Shown here piece after piece: positions 46,501-56,400 of a stretch of 64,000 nucleotides of DNA (the first letter of the stretch is position 1; each line of letters opens with the position of its first letter). Below the pieces are notes generated by a model. That model was given only the letters and a program-made list of their open reading frames with translations. It was not told the DNA's origin and did not search any database. Source of the stretch: Scolanthus callimorphus. Its lineage: Eukaryota > Cnidaria > Anthozoa > Actiniaria > Edwardsiidae. Position numbers and translations under genes: made by a program. The stretch is from the NCBI GenBank assembly GCA_033964015.1, contig CM066914.1, positions 6,253,831-6,317,830 on the forward strand, read 5' to 3'.

Positions 46501-46647
46501 ACCTAGACATAGAAAAAATAGGGGTTACCAACCTTGTTTGCTTTTTATCAATTTCAAAATGGCATCGAATGTCTTGGGGTCTATAAGGCCGTCTTCTTTT
46601 GCGATGTCCTTTAGACGATCAAAATTCTCCTTCAGCTCCGCATCCAT
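32139..46647 (-). CDS. RAP1GDS1: Rap1 GTPase-GDP dissociation stimulator 1 (SmgGDS), complete
   Basis: Armadillo-repeat protein that binds small GTPases with C-terminal polybasic or prenylated tails (Rho, Rap and Ras families), aiding nucleotide exchange on RhoA and trafficking of prenylation substrates in the cytosol. I reconstruct 15 coding exons: 46647-46533, 43749-43627, 43419-43294, 42915-42766, 42407-42276, 41884-41753, 41083-40931, 40050-39919, 39829-39750, 39532-39475, 39355-39230, 37770-37630, 36399-36274, 34653-34525 and 32281-32139. Together they give 1,866 bases, or 621 residues, close to the vertebrate length of about 607. Every junction has GT and AG, and phase is continuous. 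Diagnostic stretches are VDAGWIALALDHL with GNICYNN, ISGALALGNFGRT, VFGALKNLALP, SKVLGTLCAM, SRLLSLLV and NIVQNEALIA. The start at 46647 (MDAELKENF) opens the first coding exon, and 5' UTR exons were not sought. Introns are rich in tandem arrays and MITEs. Confidence 0.95.
32466..32750. repeat. Five repeats of about 58 bp with CACGTG E-boxes
   Basis: Within the last intron of RAP1GDS1. Units read aacactatcacgcggtgag followed by cacgtgac, ggtttctttgcaagccaa. CACGTG is intact in four units (32485, 32541, 32669, 32721) and altered to cacgtt in one (32599). Spacing between boxes is 52-70 bp. CACGTG is the known site of MLX-type bHLH-zipper dimers, but a chance expansion is the simpler reading. 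Confidence 0.85.
33160..33250. repeat. Dispersed repeat, copy 2
   Basis: Same family as 22790-22875, in the last intron of RAP1GDS1, with ccatgggaccaaataggtat and atcatggacaccgg in common order. Confidence 0.7.
34200..34325. repeat. Two tandem units of about 65 bp
   Basis: The series ccgaagtaaaaccgaag, gttctcttgttgct, aatcacaattgttcgttatg is repeated with changes as ccgaagtgacaccgaag, gttcgcttgttact, aatcacagttcttcgttatg. Intronic. Confidence 0.75.
34752..34950 (+). mobile_element. tRNA-derived SINE-like element
   Basis: ggttagcgcagtggtagagc matches an RNA polymerase III A box and the 5' third of a tRNA. The downstream text cggataaggacgttaaaccc is the kind of conserved body seen in animal SINEs. 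A clear B box is missing and no poly-A tail was found. It lies in an intron of RAP1GDS1, antisense to that gene. Confidence 0.65.
35779..35902. repeat. Four to five tandem units of about 32 bp
   Basis: Unit: agcacaagcagttccttaca followed by caccaagg or cacaagaa. Intron of RAP1GDS1. Confidence 0.85.
35944..36242. mobile_element. Foldback MITE with long arms, copy 2
   Basis: Diverged relative of 27502-27805. Both share tattctgcgaactctcg, tttccaaccgtcaaaccg and tttgattgacggaagcc. The ends ttacagctgttttgag and ctcaaaacagctgtaa are inverted. It lies only about 30 bp beyond the splice donor of the RAP1GDS1 exon at 36274-36399. Confidence 0.88.
36487..37015. repeat. About nine tandem units of 56 bp
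   Basis: Unit: gaccagagggtccttcagac, ttgctacagaggggggtgg, tggagggatgtcgctat. Units are nearly identical in the middle and more variable at the edges. It lies in a RAP1GDS1 intron. Apparent protein repeats (MTRGSFR) are by-products. Confidence 0.93.
37477..37527. repeat. (TTG)n microsatellite
   Basis: About 17 uninterrupted TTG units (GTT phase) in the intron beside the RAP1GDS1 exon at 37630-37770. Confidence 0.95.
38089..38521. mobile_element. MITE with an internal 62-bp CCAAT array
   Basis: The ends gaacggatttcagatgagtg and ctcatctgatatccgcac are inverted and match the family at 47351-47609. Inside, 38167-38480 holds five tandem units of 62 bp, each with two ATTGG motifs (cctgattggtcagttg and tttctgattggctaag). 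It is intronic in RAP1GDS1. Confidence 0.85.
40110..40295. mobile_element. Small TIR element
   Basis: ttttagtataattactcaag at the left is inverted as cttgagtaattatactaaaa at the right. Between them is CG-rich and ATTGG-bearing sequence. Intronic in RAP1GDS1. Confidence 0.82.
40672..40846. mobile_element. Small TIR element with CCCCGC core
   Basis: gattctcttacccagagctc and the complementary aactctgggtaagagaatc form the ends, with a second pair around ggctctggtgaca and tgtcaccagagcc. Intronic in RAP1GDS1. Confidence 0.82.
43685..44240. repeat. Tandem duplication covering part of a RAP1GDS1 exon
   Basis: 43685-43960 is repeated as 43961-44240. Each unit starts inside the second coding exon of RAP1GDS1 and contains its first 65 coding bases, the splice acceptor and upstream intron ending ctcagacaacc. 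The second copy lies further upstream in the gene and lacks the exon's donor half. It differs by a few base changes and a short insertion. Confidence 0.9.
44241..46532. other. First intron of RAP1GDS1, no other gene seen
   Basis: AT-rich sequence without recognisable genes. A pyrimidine-rich stretch lies at 45095-45120 and a small palindrome gatgcgtgacacgcatc at 46157-46173. Confidence 0.6.
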
Positions 46648-47350
46648 GGCAGATATACGTGAAAAAGATGCTAGATTATGTCCATGAGATATGTTGCTGA
46701 GTTAAGCAATGCGGGACACACAAATGGTAGACAGATAACTGGAGCAAGTGATCGGAAAGATACGATTCGAAGGCGCGAGGGAAAATGAAAACAATCGTGC
46801 CCAGTTTTCGCGCCTGAACATTCCACAGGGCCGCCATGTTACTAGTATGTCGTCCAAATCTCATTTCAGTGTCATTTCCCATTCATTTTCAACCGTTTTG
46901 GGGTGAAATCCCTGAGTCCCATTTACAAATTCCCATTGGTATAAAAATCCCTACGAAATAAAAAACATTATCTTTCCCAGCACTTTAGGTGAATACAGCA
47001 CCAAACGTGAAGTGAGCGCAAAAATATTAGGGATCAAAAACAGGCCAAAAGCTCATGATGTCCTTTTGACAGGCCGGCATGATGCCGCACAAGGTACAGG
47101 CGACCAAAGTGCAAGGGGCGCTGAAATGTTACAGACAACATAGTTCTGTATTAATATATCAGAAATGTAATATTGAAACTAGGAATAGAATAAAGACAAT
47201 TTAATTACTTGAAGGTGTCCGCAATCCTATTGGATGCACGGGGAGCTGTAAGTAACCAGAAGCTCATAAGTAGGAGCTACTTATGAGCTTCTGAAGTAAC
47301 CAAATCTATGCTCTATTTCACCGAAAAAGTAATGGTTCACTCCTGCTATA

Positions 47351-47609
47351 GAGCGGATTTCAGATGACTGTCGTGCTTTGATTCCGTTTGGGATTGGTTT
47401 GCTTTCTCATTGGCTGCTTATTTCTATCAACCAATCAAATTGCGAACTAATTACAAGCAAGGAATAACTAGCCAATTGGTTCGGCTCCTGATTGGCTGGG
47501 CTGGAAACCATTCAACAGCATGAAGTTGTAATTATTCTTGTTTCTGATTGGCTAGTGATTGCACAATTGCGTTTACTTTCACGACGGTCATCTGAAATCT
47601 GCTCTATCA
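47351..47609. mobile_element. GCGGATTTCAGATGA MITE
   Basis: The ends tagagcggatttcagatgac and gtcatctgaaatctgctcta are inverted. The interior has five CCAAT or ATTGG motifs in both directions. A solo end (ttatctgaaatccgctctat) lies at 47777-47796, and relatives are at 38089-38521 and 16324-16345. Confidence 0.88.
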
Positions 47610-47812
47610 TAAAAGCATCAGAGAAAGTGATGTTAGGAGGGACACTCGAAACATTTTAAAATCATTCGCCGTTCTCGTGTCTCTCCCAACATCACGCGTG
47701 CTCTATTGCGCCGATATAAAGTCATAAAAGTCGTTCTCTAATGCTTAAATAGTAATCGCGAATTACTCACGATAGTTATCTGAAATCCGCTCTATTACAT
47801 ATAGCGGTTTCA

Positions 47813-48757
47813 ATAAAGTTTGTCACCCAACAAGCAGTCGGCGCCAAGCCTTGCGAGTCATTTGTTGTCTCACGTGCTTATCAAATTCAATTCGATTTAC
47901 GCGCGTGTTGGGAACAGCGCGATTTTTAATTTATAGTGCACTTCAAATCTCAAATAGGAGGGCGCAAGAACTTTATTCTCAGTACTGCGTACTGCATTAA
48001 GCTGTCCATTTTACTTTTCACGCTTTTTCTTTGTCAAAGAGGAAAAATACTGACGGGGTATTTTGTGAGATGATTGCATGAGACCCGCGAACTACTGAAA
48101 CTCCGCTGGAATATTCTGTAGAACAAATATCTAAAGAAAGAAATATTTATTCTATTCAGAATATTCTATTCTGTTTTCCGTCCGTCCGTTTTTGTACTAG
48201 TCATCCTACACCTTCGAAGGTATAATGAAAGTAAATTATCGGAACGCTCGCGTAAAAATTCAAAAGACGCGCTTATTAATAATTAGTGATACAGTTTCAG
48301 AAAGCTTTCTAGGCGCCCAAAATAAAATTTCAATTGAACATTCGATTCGAACGGAGTACAATCATTATAATTGTAAGTGTCTTTATTTCATTCCTTTGAG
48401 AAGCGAACTCTTTGAGCAAAATAAACACAGAATGCTAATTATCATCCAAACAATTTTGAGGGAAATTAGATTTTGGGTTGTGACCGTGAGATGTCAAATT
48501 TTGCTGAGCTTTGGCTAAAATTTTTATCAGACTTTCGCTCTTAAGAATGCACATTTTTAGATGCCAGTGCAATTCTCTCACTCGAATTCGGAAACACGTT
48601 TAAGTCTAAGGTCGACTTCGCTCATCGCGCGCGGCATTTTTGACTCATGGAGAATATTTGTTATTCAAAGCACGAATGACCCACAATACTTGGCGCCGAC
48701 ACCTTGTAGGCTTTAATCTTTGGGGTGACAAACTTTATTGAAACCACTATATGATAT
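47813..48757. mobile_element. 945-bp DNA element with long TIRs
   Basis: The terminus tagcggtttcaataaagttt continues gtcaccc, then cggcgccaag and gagtcatttg. All of these are found inverted at the right end, which finishes aaactttattgaaaccacta. TA or TATA at the edges is a likely target. The interior frame at 48225-48518 (97 codons) resembles nothing known, so it is probably non-autonomous. Confidence 0.85.
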
Positions 48758-48792
48758 ATATCATCTTCTCTTGTACCGAGCTATGTTGTTTG

Positions 48793-48924
48793 CAGGGGCG
48801 TAGCCAGGGGGGCCATTTACTGTATTTGCTGATTGAAATTTGAACATTTTCGTCCCATGTTTTCACTATCCCCCCCCCCCCCCCACCCCCCATCCTCCTT
48901 CAGAAATTCCTGGCTACGCCGCTG
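48793..48924. mobile_element. CAGGGGCGTAGCCAGG MITE, second copy
   Basis: 132 bp with ends caggggcgtagccagg and cctggctacgccgctg. It shares cattttcgtcccatgttttc with the copy at 24867-25023 and adds a long poly-C run. Confidence 0.88.
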
Positions 48925-50065
48925 GTCTGTAAGGCTTTACGCGCCTCTTTGGTCGCCTGTGCACAAAATTTGCCAAAATTCTAGGCGTCAAAAGGCGCGG
49001 CGTCCTTTTTACGCTTACATAAAATTTCGGCTTTAAGCAGTTCGAAAATCTCTTCAAAACTATGACAATGTACCAGTCAGTTTGTTACTACCGTTCCGTA
49101 GTTTTTTTTTTGGGCAAAGCTACAAACCCTTTTGTGGAATTCACGCGCGCGAAGCACGACCACTTTCGCGTGTGGCGTGATACATCCATTTGCACGTGCG
49201 ACGCTACAATAACGAATGCCTTGCAACTGGCAACTGCAAAACTCTCTCGAAGTAAACAAGCTTCATCAAATATGAGTTTCAAAGCAGCGCCAGCTCCATT
49301 CTAACGTTCAGGGTCACTGAGGAAGAAAACACTGCAGTGGAAGAAATCAATCGGGGAACTACTACTGCCCTGCGCTACCCGCTAGTCTTTATATTTTACT
49401 GATTATACTGTGGTCATCAGTGAGCTTTTATTCATTGCTTAGCAGAGTCTAGAGCCACAATGTCATTACGGCGTTCAAAAGAACTCACAAATCTTGACGA
49501 AACATGGCAAGCAGTTTGCCGGAGCCGACAGTGGATTGTGCCATTTATAGAAAAAGATCTCTCAAATTGTCTGGCCTCTGCCGTAAAGGTGTCGCTGTGG
49601 TTACAAGCCCACGCGGGAATGTTTGAACACAACCAGAAAAGAGTACATGGTTTGCCTGGAGTCAGGGCGATAGTCCAAGCGGGACTTCCAAGTGATGAGT
49701 ATACTACTTGTGCTAGTCTGGCAAGCACTCTGTCACACATGAATATTACATGACGAAAAAAGGAGCTGCGCATGGACGGACATTTTATTGAAATGCATGG
49801 ACATTTGATTGATATAATTTTCGGTCATTTCTGTGTACAGGCTAGAGGGACTAGGGAGTGTGAGTGTCAGGACAATTTTTCAATTTCCTGAAGTCTGACA
49901 GTGCCACAAGGATTCTCTAAATGACTGGATGTATTGTTTGTATAAGAATCAAGATTGTATTTCCGTCTTTTGCTAACAACACAAAGAATATTTAAAAATC
50001 TATAAGATTTTGCGAATCAGTTTCGCGAAAATTTGCTACTGCCGCAACCGCCCGTGTAGTGTTAC

Positions 50066-50299
50066 GCCCGTTTCAAACGTCGATCTTTTGCCGCGTCGAA
50101 TCCAATTGTTAGACATTTTATTTCCAACTTAGAGGACACTTGTTTAGTACAAAAGGTAAATCTAGCTGAACCATAGCCGAATATCATGAAATGTAAAGTT
50201 TGTTTTCCTTGTTTATTTTTCTTTTGCCTGTAAAATAGAGAAAACTAGTCGGCTGAATTAAATTCGACGCGGCAAAAGATCGACGTTTGAAACGGGCCT
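50066..50299. mobile_element. MITE just upstream of MLX
   Basis: The ends gcccgtttcaaacgtcgatc and gatcgacgtttgaaacgggc are perfect inverted repeats that continue to ttttgccgcgtcgaat. It ends about 200 bp before the MLX start codon and so probably lies within the promoter or 5' leader. Confidence 0.93.
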
Positions 50300-50497
50300 T
50301 AGTAATTGTCAAAAGAGGGTCACAGTACTCGTAGTATCACAGTAAAAATAACTTTAATATTGATTAAGTATGTCTTCTCCTACTTCGCTCTGCATTGCAT
50401 GCGCGCGACGCGACCCGTAGACATCGCTAGATATAAAAGAGATATGGTTTTCCTGTATAATCACGTCCAGGGACTGGGTACGATAGAATGTTCCAAG

Positions 50498-53400
50498 ATG
50501 GCGGAGGATGTTTGGAGAAATGAAGAGGTAAGACAATAATGCATTCCTATCCCCAAATATTGGTCAAATATCATTTATTTTGTATAGAATCTATGGCAGG
50601 AGACCTTGTGTCCATTTTCCTGTCGATTGAATTACAATTAGGGACGGGACAATTCATCTGTAGATGTTTGAAAATCACCTACTTTGTGATTATGTGACAA
50701 GTTTCATGACGATGAAGCTGAAACCTTGTAGCAACTACGCGCTTCAAGCTGCTTCAAGTTCGTATATTTTGTAAACGACTTAAAACTTTACATTTGTGTT
50801 TACTGTTATTCTCGTGAGGAAAAGAAAAACAGGAAAGCATTCCTCAAACCCCTTGCCAGAATCATTCTTATGGCATAGGTTTAACGTTAGTCAGATTTCC
50901 CTGTTTGAATTGAACAGCTCCCATGAATGTTTAAGGCCCCGTCCACACTACGCCGGCTAAATTTGAAAACGGCTAATTTTTTATACGGTTGTGCCTTCCG
51001 TTTACACTACGCCGGATAATTTCCCACCGAAAACGGAGCTTTTCGAAAACGCTTCCCCACACCTGGAATCATACATTGTAATCAGACTAAGGCATATGAC
51101 CAGAAACATATAAGTGGGTTGAAACGTGTAACAGACGAATGAATCTGATGTGACAACCTGCGAACAACTCGCGATCAATAAACACCATATTTGGAAAACA
51201 ATGTCCTTGCATGCAGCCAATCAAAATTCAGATGTGACTTTTCACTGCACACGGCGCACACGGCAGGCTTCGGTGCTCGTTTTGCAAAGCTACATTCTGA
51301 TTCATCGATGCTTGCAGATTTTTGGAAGGCTTACCGGCTTTTCTACGAGATTTCCTGCTGGAAAACCAATTAACTTTGTAAGAAGAACTTCCAAGCTCAA
51401 CAAAATGCATAAATTTCTCAGAAGGAGAAAATAACTCAGGAATTTAGCATATTTTGCAAAGTAAACTCACACCACTCTGAGTTTCGGGACTTCAAGAAAA
51501 AGAAGTTGGCCAAGCAGAGTTTTTATGGCTAGGACCTCTGAGAAACTATTGTAGAAATAACCAGAACGGGAGAAATGAATTTCAACGTTGGCTGGATTCT
51601 GTTGATCGAAAAGGAACTACTTAATTTACACGTAGGAACGAAGGAGAAAAACAGCTCGGCTATTTGCAAGGGATCCGTTCTTGAAACAAAACAAACACAG
51701 AAGAAGGGAAATTAGAGTAGTTCTCCAGTGTGCTCTTAGTTATAAAATTCAAGATATGTTGTCGTTGAATTTGTACTGGAAAATGAGATGTCAAAGAAAG
51801 AACGAAGGATCCAATCAAGCTAAAACAAACAAGTAAGGCTCGACAAAAAATGTGGTTGTTTTTTTCTTTCAGTAGTGAATTTTAAGAAACGTTTAGTTTA
51901 TAAATTAACTTATCGATTTTATTTCTTTATAAATTGTTGTCTTTAGATTCTCATTTGTTTTTCTTCTTGGTGCTTTTAAGCCTGATTTTTTATGGATTTT
52001 GAGCATGGAAAAGAAACATTTCTCAACTCATTTGTGCTTCAGTTGTGGGGAGTTCGCGCGCGTTATTTTTAGAAAACATGACGAATAACATCTCCCGTTG
52101 CTGATTGGCTAAGCGATAAATCTGTTGCTTTCCAAATATGGTGTTTATTGATCGCGAGTTGTTCGCAGGTTGTCGCGCTGTTACACGTTTCAACTCACTT
52201 ATATGTTTCTGATATGACATAAAGACACTTTGAAGTCTACTTCATTGTTAGTTAAAATTCAAAGGATATTTGCCCCCGCAGGATTTGGCCCAGAGGCCAA
52301 AACCCGAGGAGGCATTATAGAACCCCCGCGTAAAGAGAAAACATAAGGGTATATGGTACATATGCCAGAAAAAATCTCGATCCGTCGGAGCAGGGACTGC
52401 AAAAGGTCTTGGGTAACGTTTATGATTGGATGACAGGATCATGTGATTAGCAAAGGAACGCCAATGATTGGCGCAAAGTAGCTATGGTCATTGCCAAAAA
52501 GCCCGCAAAAGGTCTTGGGTAACGTTTATGATTGGATGACGGGATCATGTGATTCGCAAATGATTGGCAGAGCCTAACAAAGAGCTGTTGTTCGTAAGCG
52601 TGGGTTTGAGACCTCTACTGTTGTCATGTCACTGGCGGATAATAAAAATTCTAAACATTCACAACAAACTGGTCGTGACATTTAATAAATCACCAAAAAC
52701 TCTAAGGAGACGCTCAGCCGAAGTCAGTCAGTGCAATCCATAGTTCAGAATTAGCAAATGTTGAGCTGCTGTGGCTGTGTAGTCTAGAGAAAAACTTGAA
52801 TGTTCACAAAGCTAAGAGCTCTAAACCTCATAATAGTAGTAAAGCATTCAAAATAGTTGCTATTGTGCTTAACAATAGGTCCGCTACGAAAGAATGTGAT
52901 AATTTAACGACAAGATTTCCTTTTTATAAGTTCACCACACTCAGAAAGAGGACTTTAGAATTATTATTTTTGCATCAGTACAAGGGAGAAGTAGGCGTTT
53001 TTGTCTTCTTCCGATGTGTGCGCTGTCTGCTGTGTAATGGTTGCCTCTAAAGTATACTAAGTAGGTTAAAATAGTCTACCTTTGTTGACCGGAAATCTGG
53101 CAAGGGCGGAACATGTTTTTTAGTGCTGTTAAATTAAGTTCTATTATAAGCTCTTTAGCAGCTTCAGGTGATAGCTGGTATAAAAACGCAGATATAGGTT
53201 ATTAGGGAGCAGCGATTGAAAAAGAGCAAAAGCAGAGAAATCGTGAAGCAGAGACAGCCAACGAGACACGAGAGTCTAAAGTCTTGTGTTCTGTTCTCCG
53301 TTGTAAGTATTTCCGGAAAGATCAAATGGCTTTAAGCTTTCAAGTATTCATATTCATAGAGTTTTCAAACAAGATTTTTGTGCGCAAGTGTTTCTGAGTA

Positions 53401-56400
53401 AGAATGTGTATTAATAGTTGTTTGGAATTGTGACACAATAGTTTTCAGAAGAATTTTCGGTATTTCGCTAGAGTTTCGCAAGAGTTTTGACGGCTTTTCG
53501 TACTTTTGGTTAGAATTGTTTATAGAGTTTCGGCTTATAGAATTTCACATGTACTGTATCTTTAACGGTTTTGTAATACAACTGACAAACTCCAACAAGC
53601 TGATAACGGTGGGTTCGCATGTTGTCTGAAACAGCTGTAAAAATGTTAATTGAAATACATCTGCAGTTTAAAAAGCACAGGGTCAGCTCTAGTGAGAACT
53701 ATTACTAGTTTAAGGTGAGTTTGAAAGACTGCATCAAAGCCTTTTAAAACAAGCCAGCATCCGGTGGAGTTAATAATAATAATAATAATGACATTTATTT
53801 AAACACGATAAAATTACTTTTAGTTTTATCCCTGGCCTCTTCTCTCCTTTTACATGAGAATAAAACATTTAACGTCCAATAGAGCCAGGTACTTTTGGAA
53901 TGTAATGGCCTACTTTAGACCATTCTAAAAGCCATGGACACTAGGGCCCAAGCTTATCTATTTTTACCTCTTAGGTTATTGCTCTGCCTGGAAGTTCAGA
54001 TCCACCACAAAATTCAGGTAAATTTCCTACTATAAAGAAAATATGCATGAAAACAAATTAATGTGTGGTACTAAGCACTTTATTCTTATGTTCAGATTTA
54101 GAGGCTATTGATGTCAAGTCTGAGCCCCCTAGTCCCGATGATGCAGGGAGAATAATTGGTGAGCTTAAAATGCCACTCAGAATTTTTACATCCATCAAAC
54201 ATTTTCAAAAGAAAATGAATCTTGTATGTGGTTCCATGCCATGGTTTTGATTAAGCCATCCTCTTTTGTAGATTCTGACACTCAAGAAGATGCTGACCAG
54301 ATCATTCCAGCAGCCAAACAGAGTCGAAGATTTGCTCACAGTGTAGCAGAACAGAAGCGCAGAGATGCTATTAGAGTACGTTCTTACTAGAAATGGGAGA
54401 TTTTAGGATATAATATCTACTTCTCCATAATCTAGTATTTGGCTTGGCACACACTGGGGACAGTCACATGGACTAGCCACCTACAATAGTGTCCCTGAAA
54501 CAAGTTGCACACACCAAAGGAAAACAAAGAAGTCCCTGAAACTACATGTAGTCCAACAAATCAAGCCAGTTTAATTTCTAGGACATATTCTCTAGTCATT
54601 TTGAGGTAACCAGCCCATTCTTTGTGGTTGTCACAAGATTTTGAAGCCTGTCATGTGCATAATGATTGCAAAAAGTTTCATTCATTTTCTGTATTCACCT
54701 GCCATGTGAGGGAGAATCTCAAGATTTTTGACAAAGTTGGGTTGACAAGTATGGACTGTCCACTAGTGTGTGTTGAGCTTTAAAGTTACTGAAATGATTA
54801 TATAATGGAGATCAGAAAATGGTAGTAGTTAATGCCTTTTCTTCCAAAAGTCATTAAAATATCAAACTTTTCCCATATTAATTTAATCCGTTGTCAAGTA
54901 ACATATTCAGATGGTCATAAATTCCTGGATCCGCCAGTATGATCCCACCTCTTCATTAGAAATGACATCCATTCGCCTTTGTCGCACGCCGCCATCTTGA
55001 GCATGGAAACGAGGCCAAGCAGGAAACATTTGTGTGTGTTTTTTTGCCATAATTTTCAGCACGCTTTTCAAATTTCTGTGTTAAAAATCATTGCTATGCG
55101 CCAGATTAACATTTTAAGCGCAGAATCTGTGTTCACCTTGCATGACACATCAGGCGTCCTGCTTGGCCTCAATTCCATTCCAGTAAAAAAAAAAACAAGA
55201 TGGCACATATGAGACAAAGGCGAATGGCTGGAAATCAAGCCTCACCATAATATCTAAAAAATGCTTTTCAAGTTCTTTTGATTGGAAATTGAAAACATGT
55301 TAATAGTGCTGCTTTTGCCCACAGAAAGGATATGATGATTTGCTGTCCATTGTTCCCATGTGTCAACAGAGCACATCACCTGGTGCTCAGAAGCCCAGCA
55401 AAGCTATTATATTACAGAAAAGTATGTATAATGTATGTATAATGCTACCTCCACCACATGGAGGGGTGCGCTATGAACACAGGCTACCCAAGCTCTCAAT
55501 CTTTATAAATTATTTTTAAAGAAATAAATCATGCCCTGATCTGGGAAAAAGGAACTTCTTACTGACCCTAGCATATTTTGCATACAATGTACAATCCTGT
55601 GATATCTCTTTTGCCAAATTTGAGACAAGGTATATGATTCAAGAAAAGTAGGTAGATTCTGCCAAAAAATAGCATTCAAAAGAGCAATATCAGTTTTTTT
55701 GTGCTATTTTGATTCTTAGTGAGTCTAGCCTCCTGAAGCTTTGAATAATCATATAGAATCCATAGCTTAAGTCTCAGATGTATGCTGATTGGCCAAAACT
55801 TAATCAAACTTAAGGTAACCTGATTCTTTTTGGCACCTGTTGGGGCTTTCTAGTGAATATTTTATGGATGTGGTTGCAAGAAAAAAAGTCATTGCCTGAT
55901 GAGTGAATTCCATTTTAAATTGGTCTTGATACTGTGCTTATCAAATCAGCAAATCATGTGGCCATGAACTCATGATATCAAATTTCACATTAAATTTAAC
56001 ATGCAATTCACTCCTCTGATGTAAAGTAATGAGCCACCAAATGAATTATCTAAAAAGCATTGAGTGGTTCATTCGTCCCCATCATTTTCATCTTCCTAGG
56101 TTTGTTTCATATTATTACCAGTACAGCTTGTCCAAAAGATTAAGGCGTGTATTATTCTTTTCCAGGCATTGATTATATATCATTCATGCACCAGCAGAGA
56201 AAAAAGCATGAGAATGAACTAGAAAAGTTGAGAAAAGAAGTTATGGCTCTGAAAATCATGAAAGCGTAAGTGTATGGCCACCTCCTTGCTAAGTTACTAG
56301 AAAAGACATAATAGCCGAATTCACACTAGAGATGAGTTTCCTGCCTGAGACGAGTTTCTCATCTTGAATGTGCCTGAGACGAGTTTCTCATCTTGAATGT

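Larger units (their letters stand above)
46648..50065. other. Intergenic region between RAP1GDS1 and MLX
   Basis: Head-to-head spacer of about 3.85 kb that must hold both promoters but is largely MITEs (47351-47609, 47813-48757, 48793-48924). A 97-codon frame at 49460-49753 plus (MSLRRSKELTNLDETW) and its antisense frame are open, but neither resembles a known protein. Confidence 0.55.

Noticed and set aside
49460..49753. 97-codon plus-strand frame MSLRRSKELTNLDETW
   Set aside because: The frame is open and not repetitive, but the antisense strand is open too, no homologue is recognised and no splice context is clear. It is mentioned under the intergenic region only.
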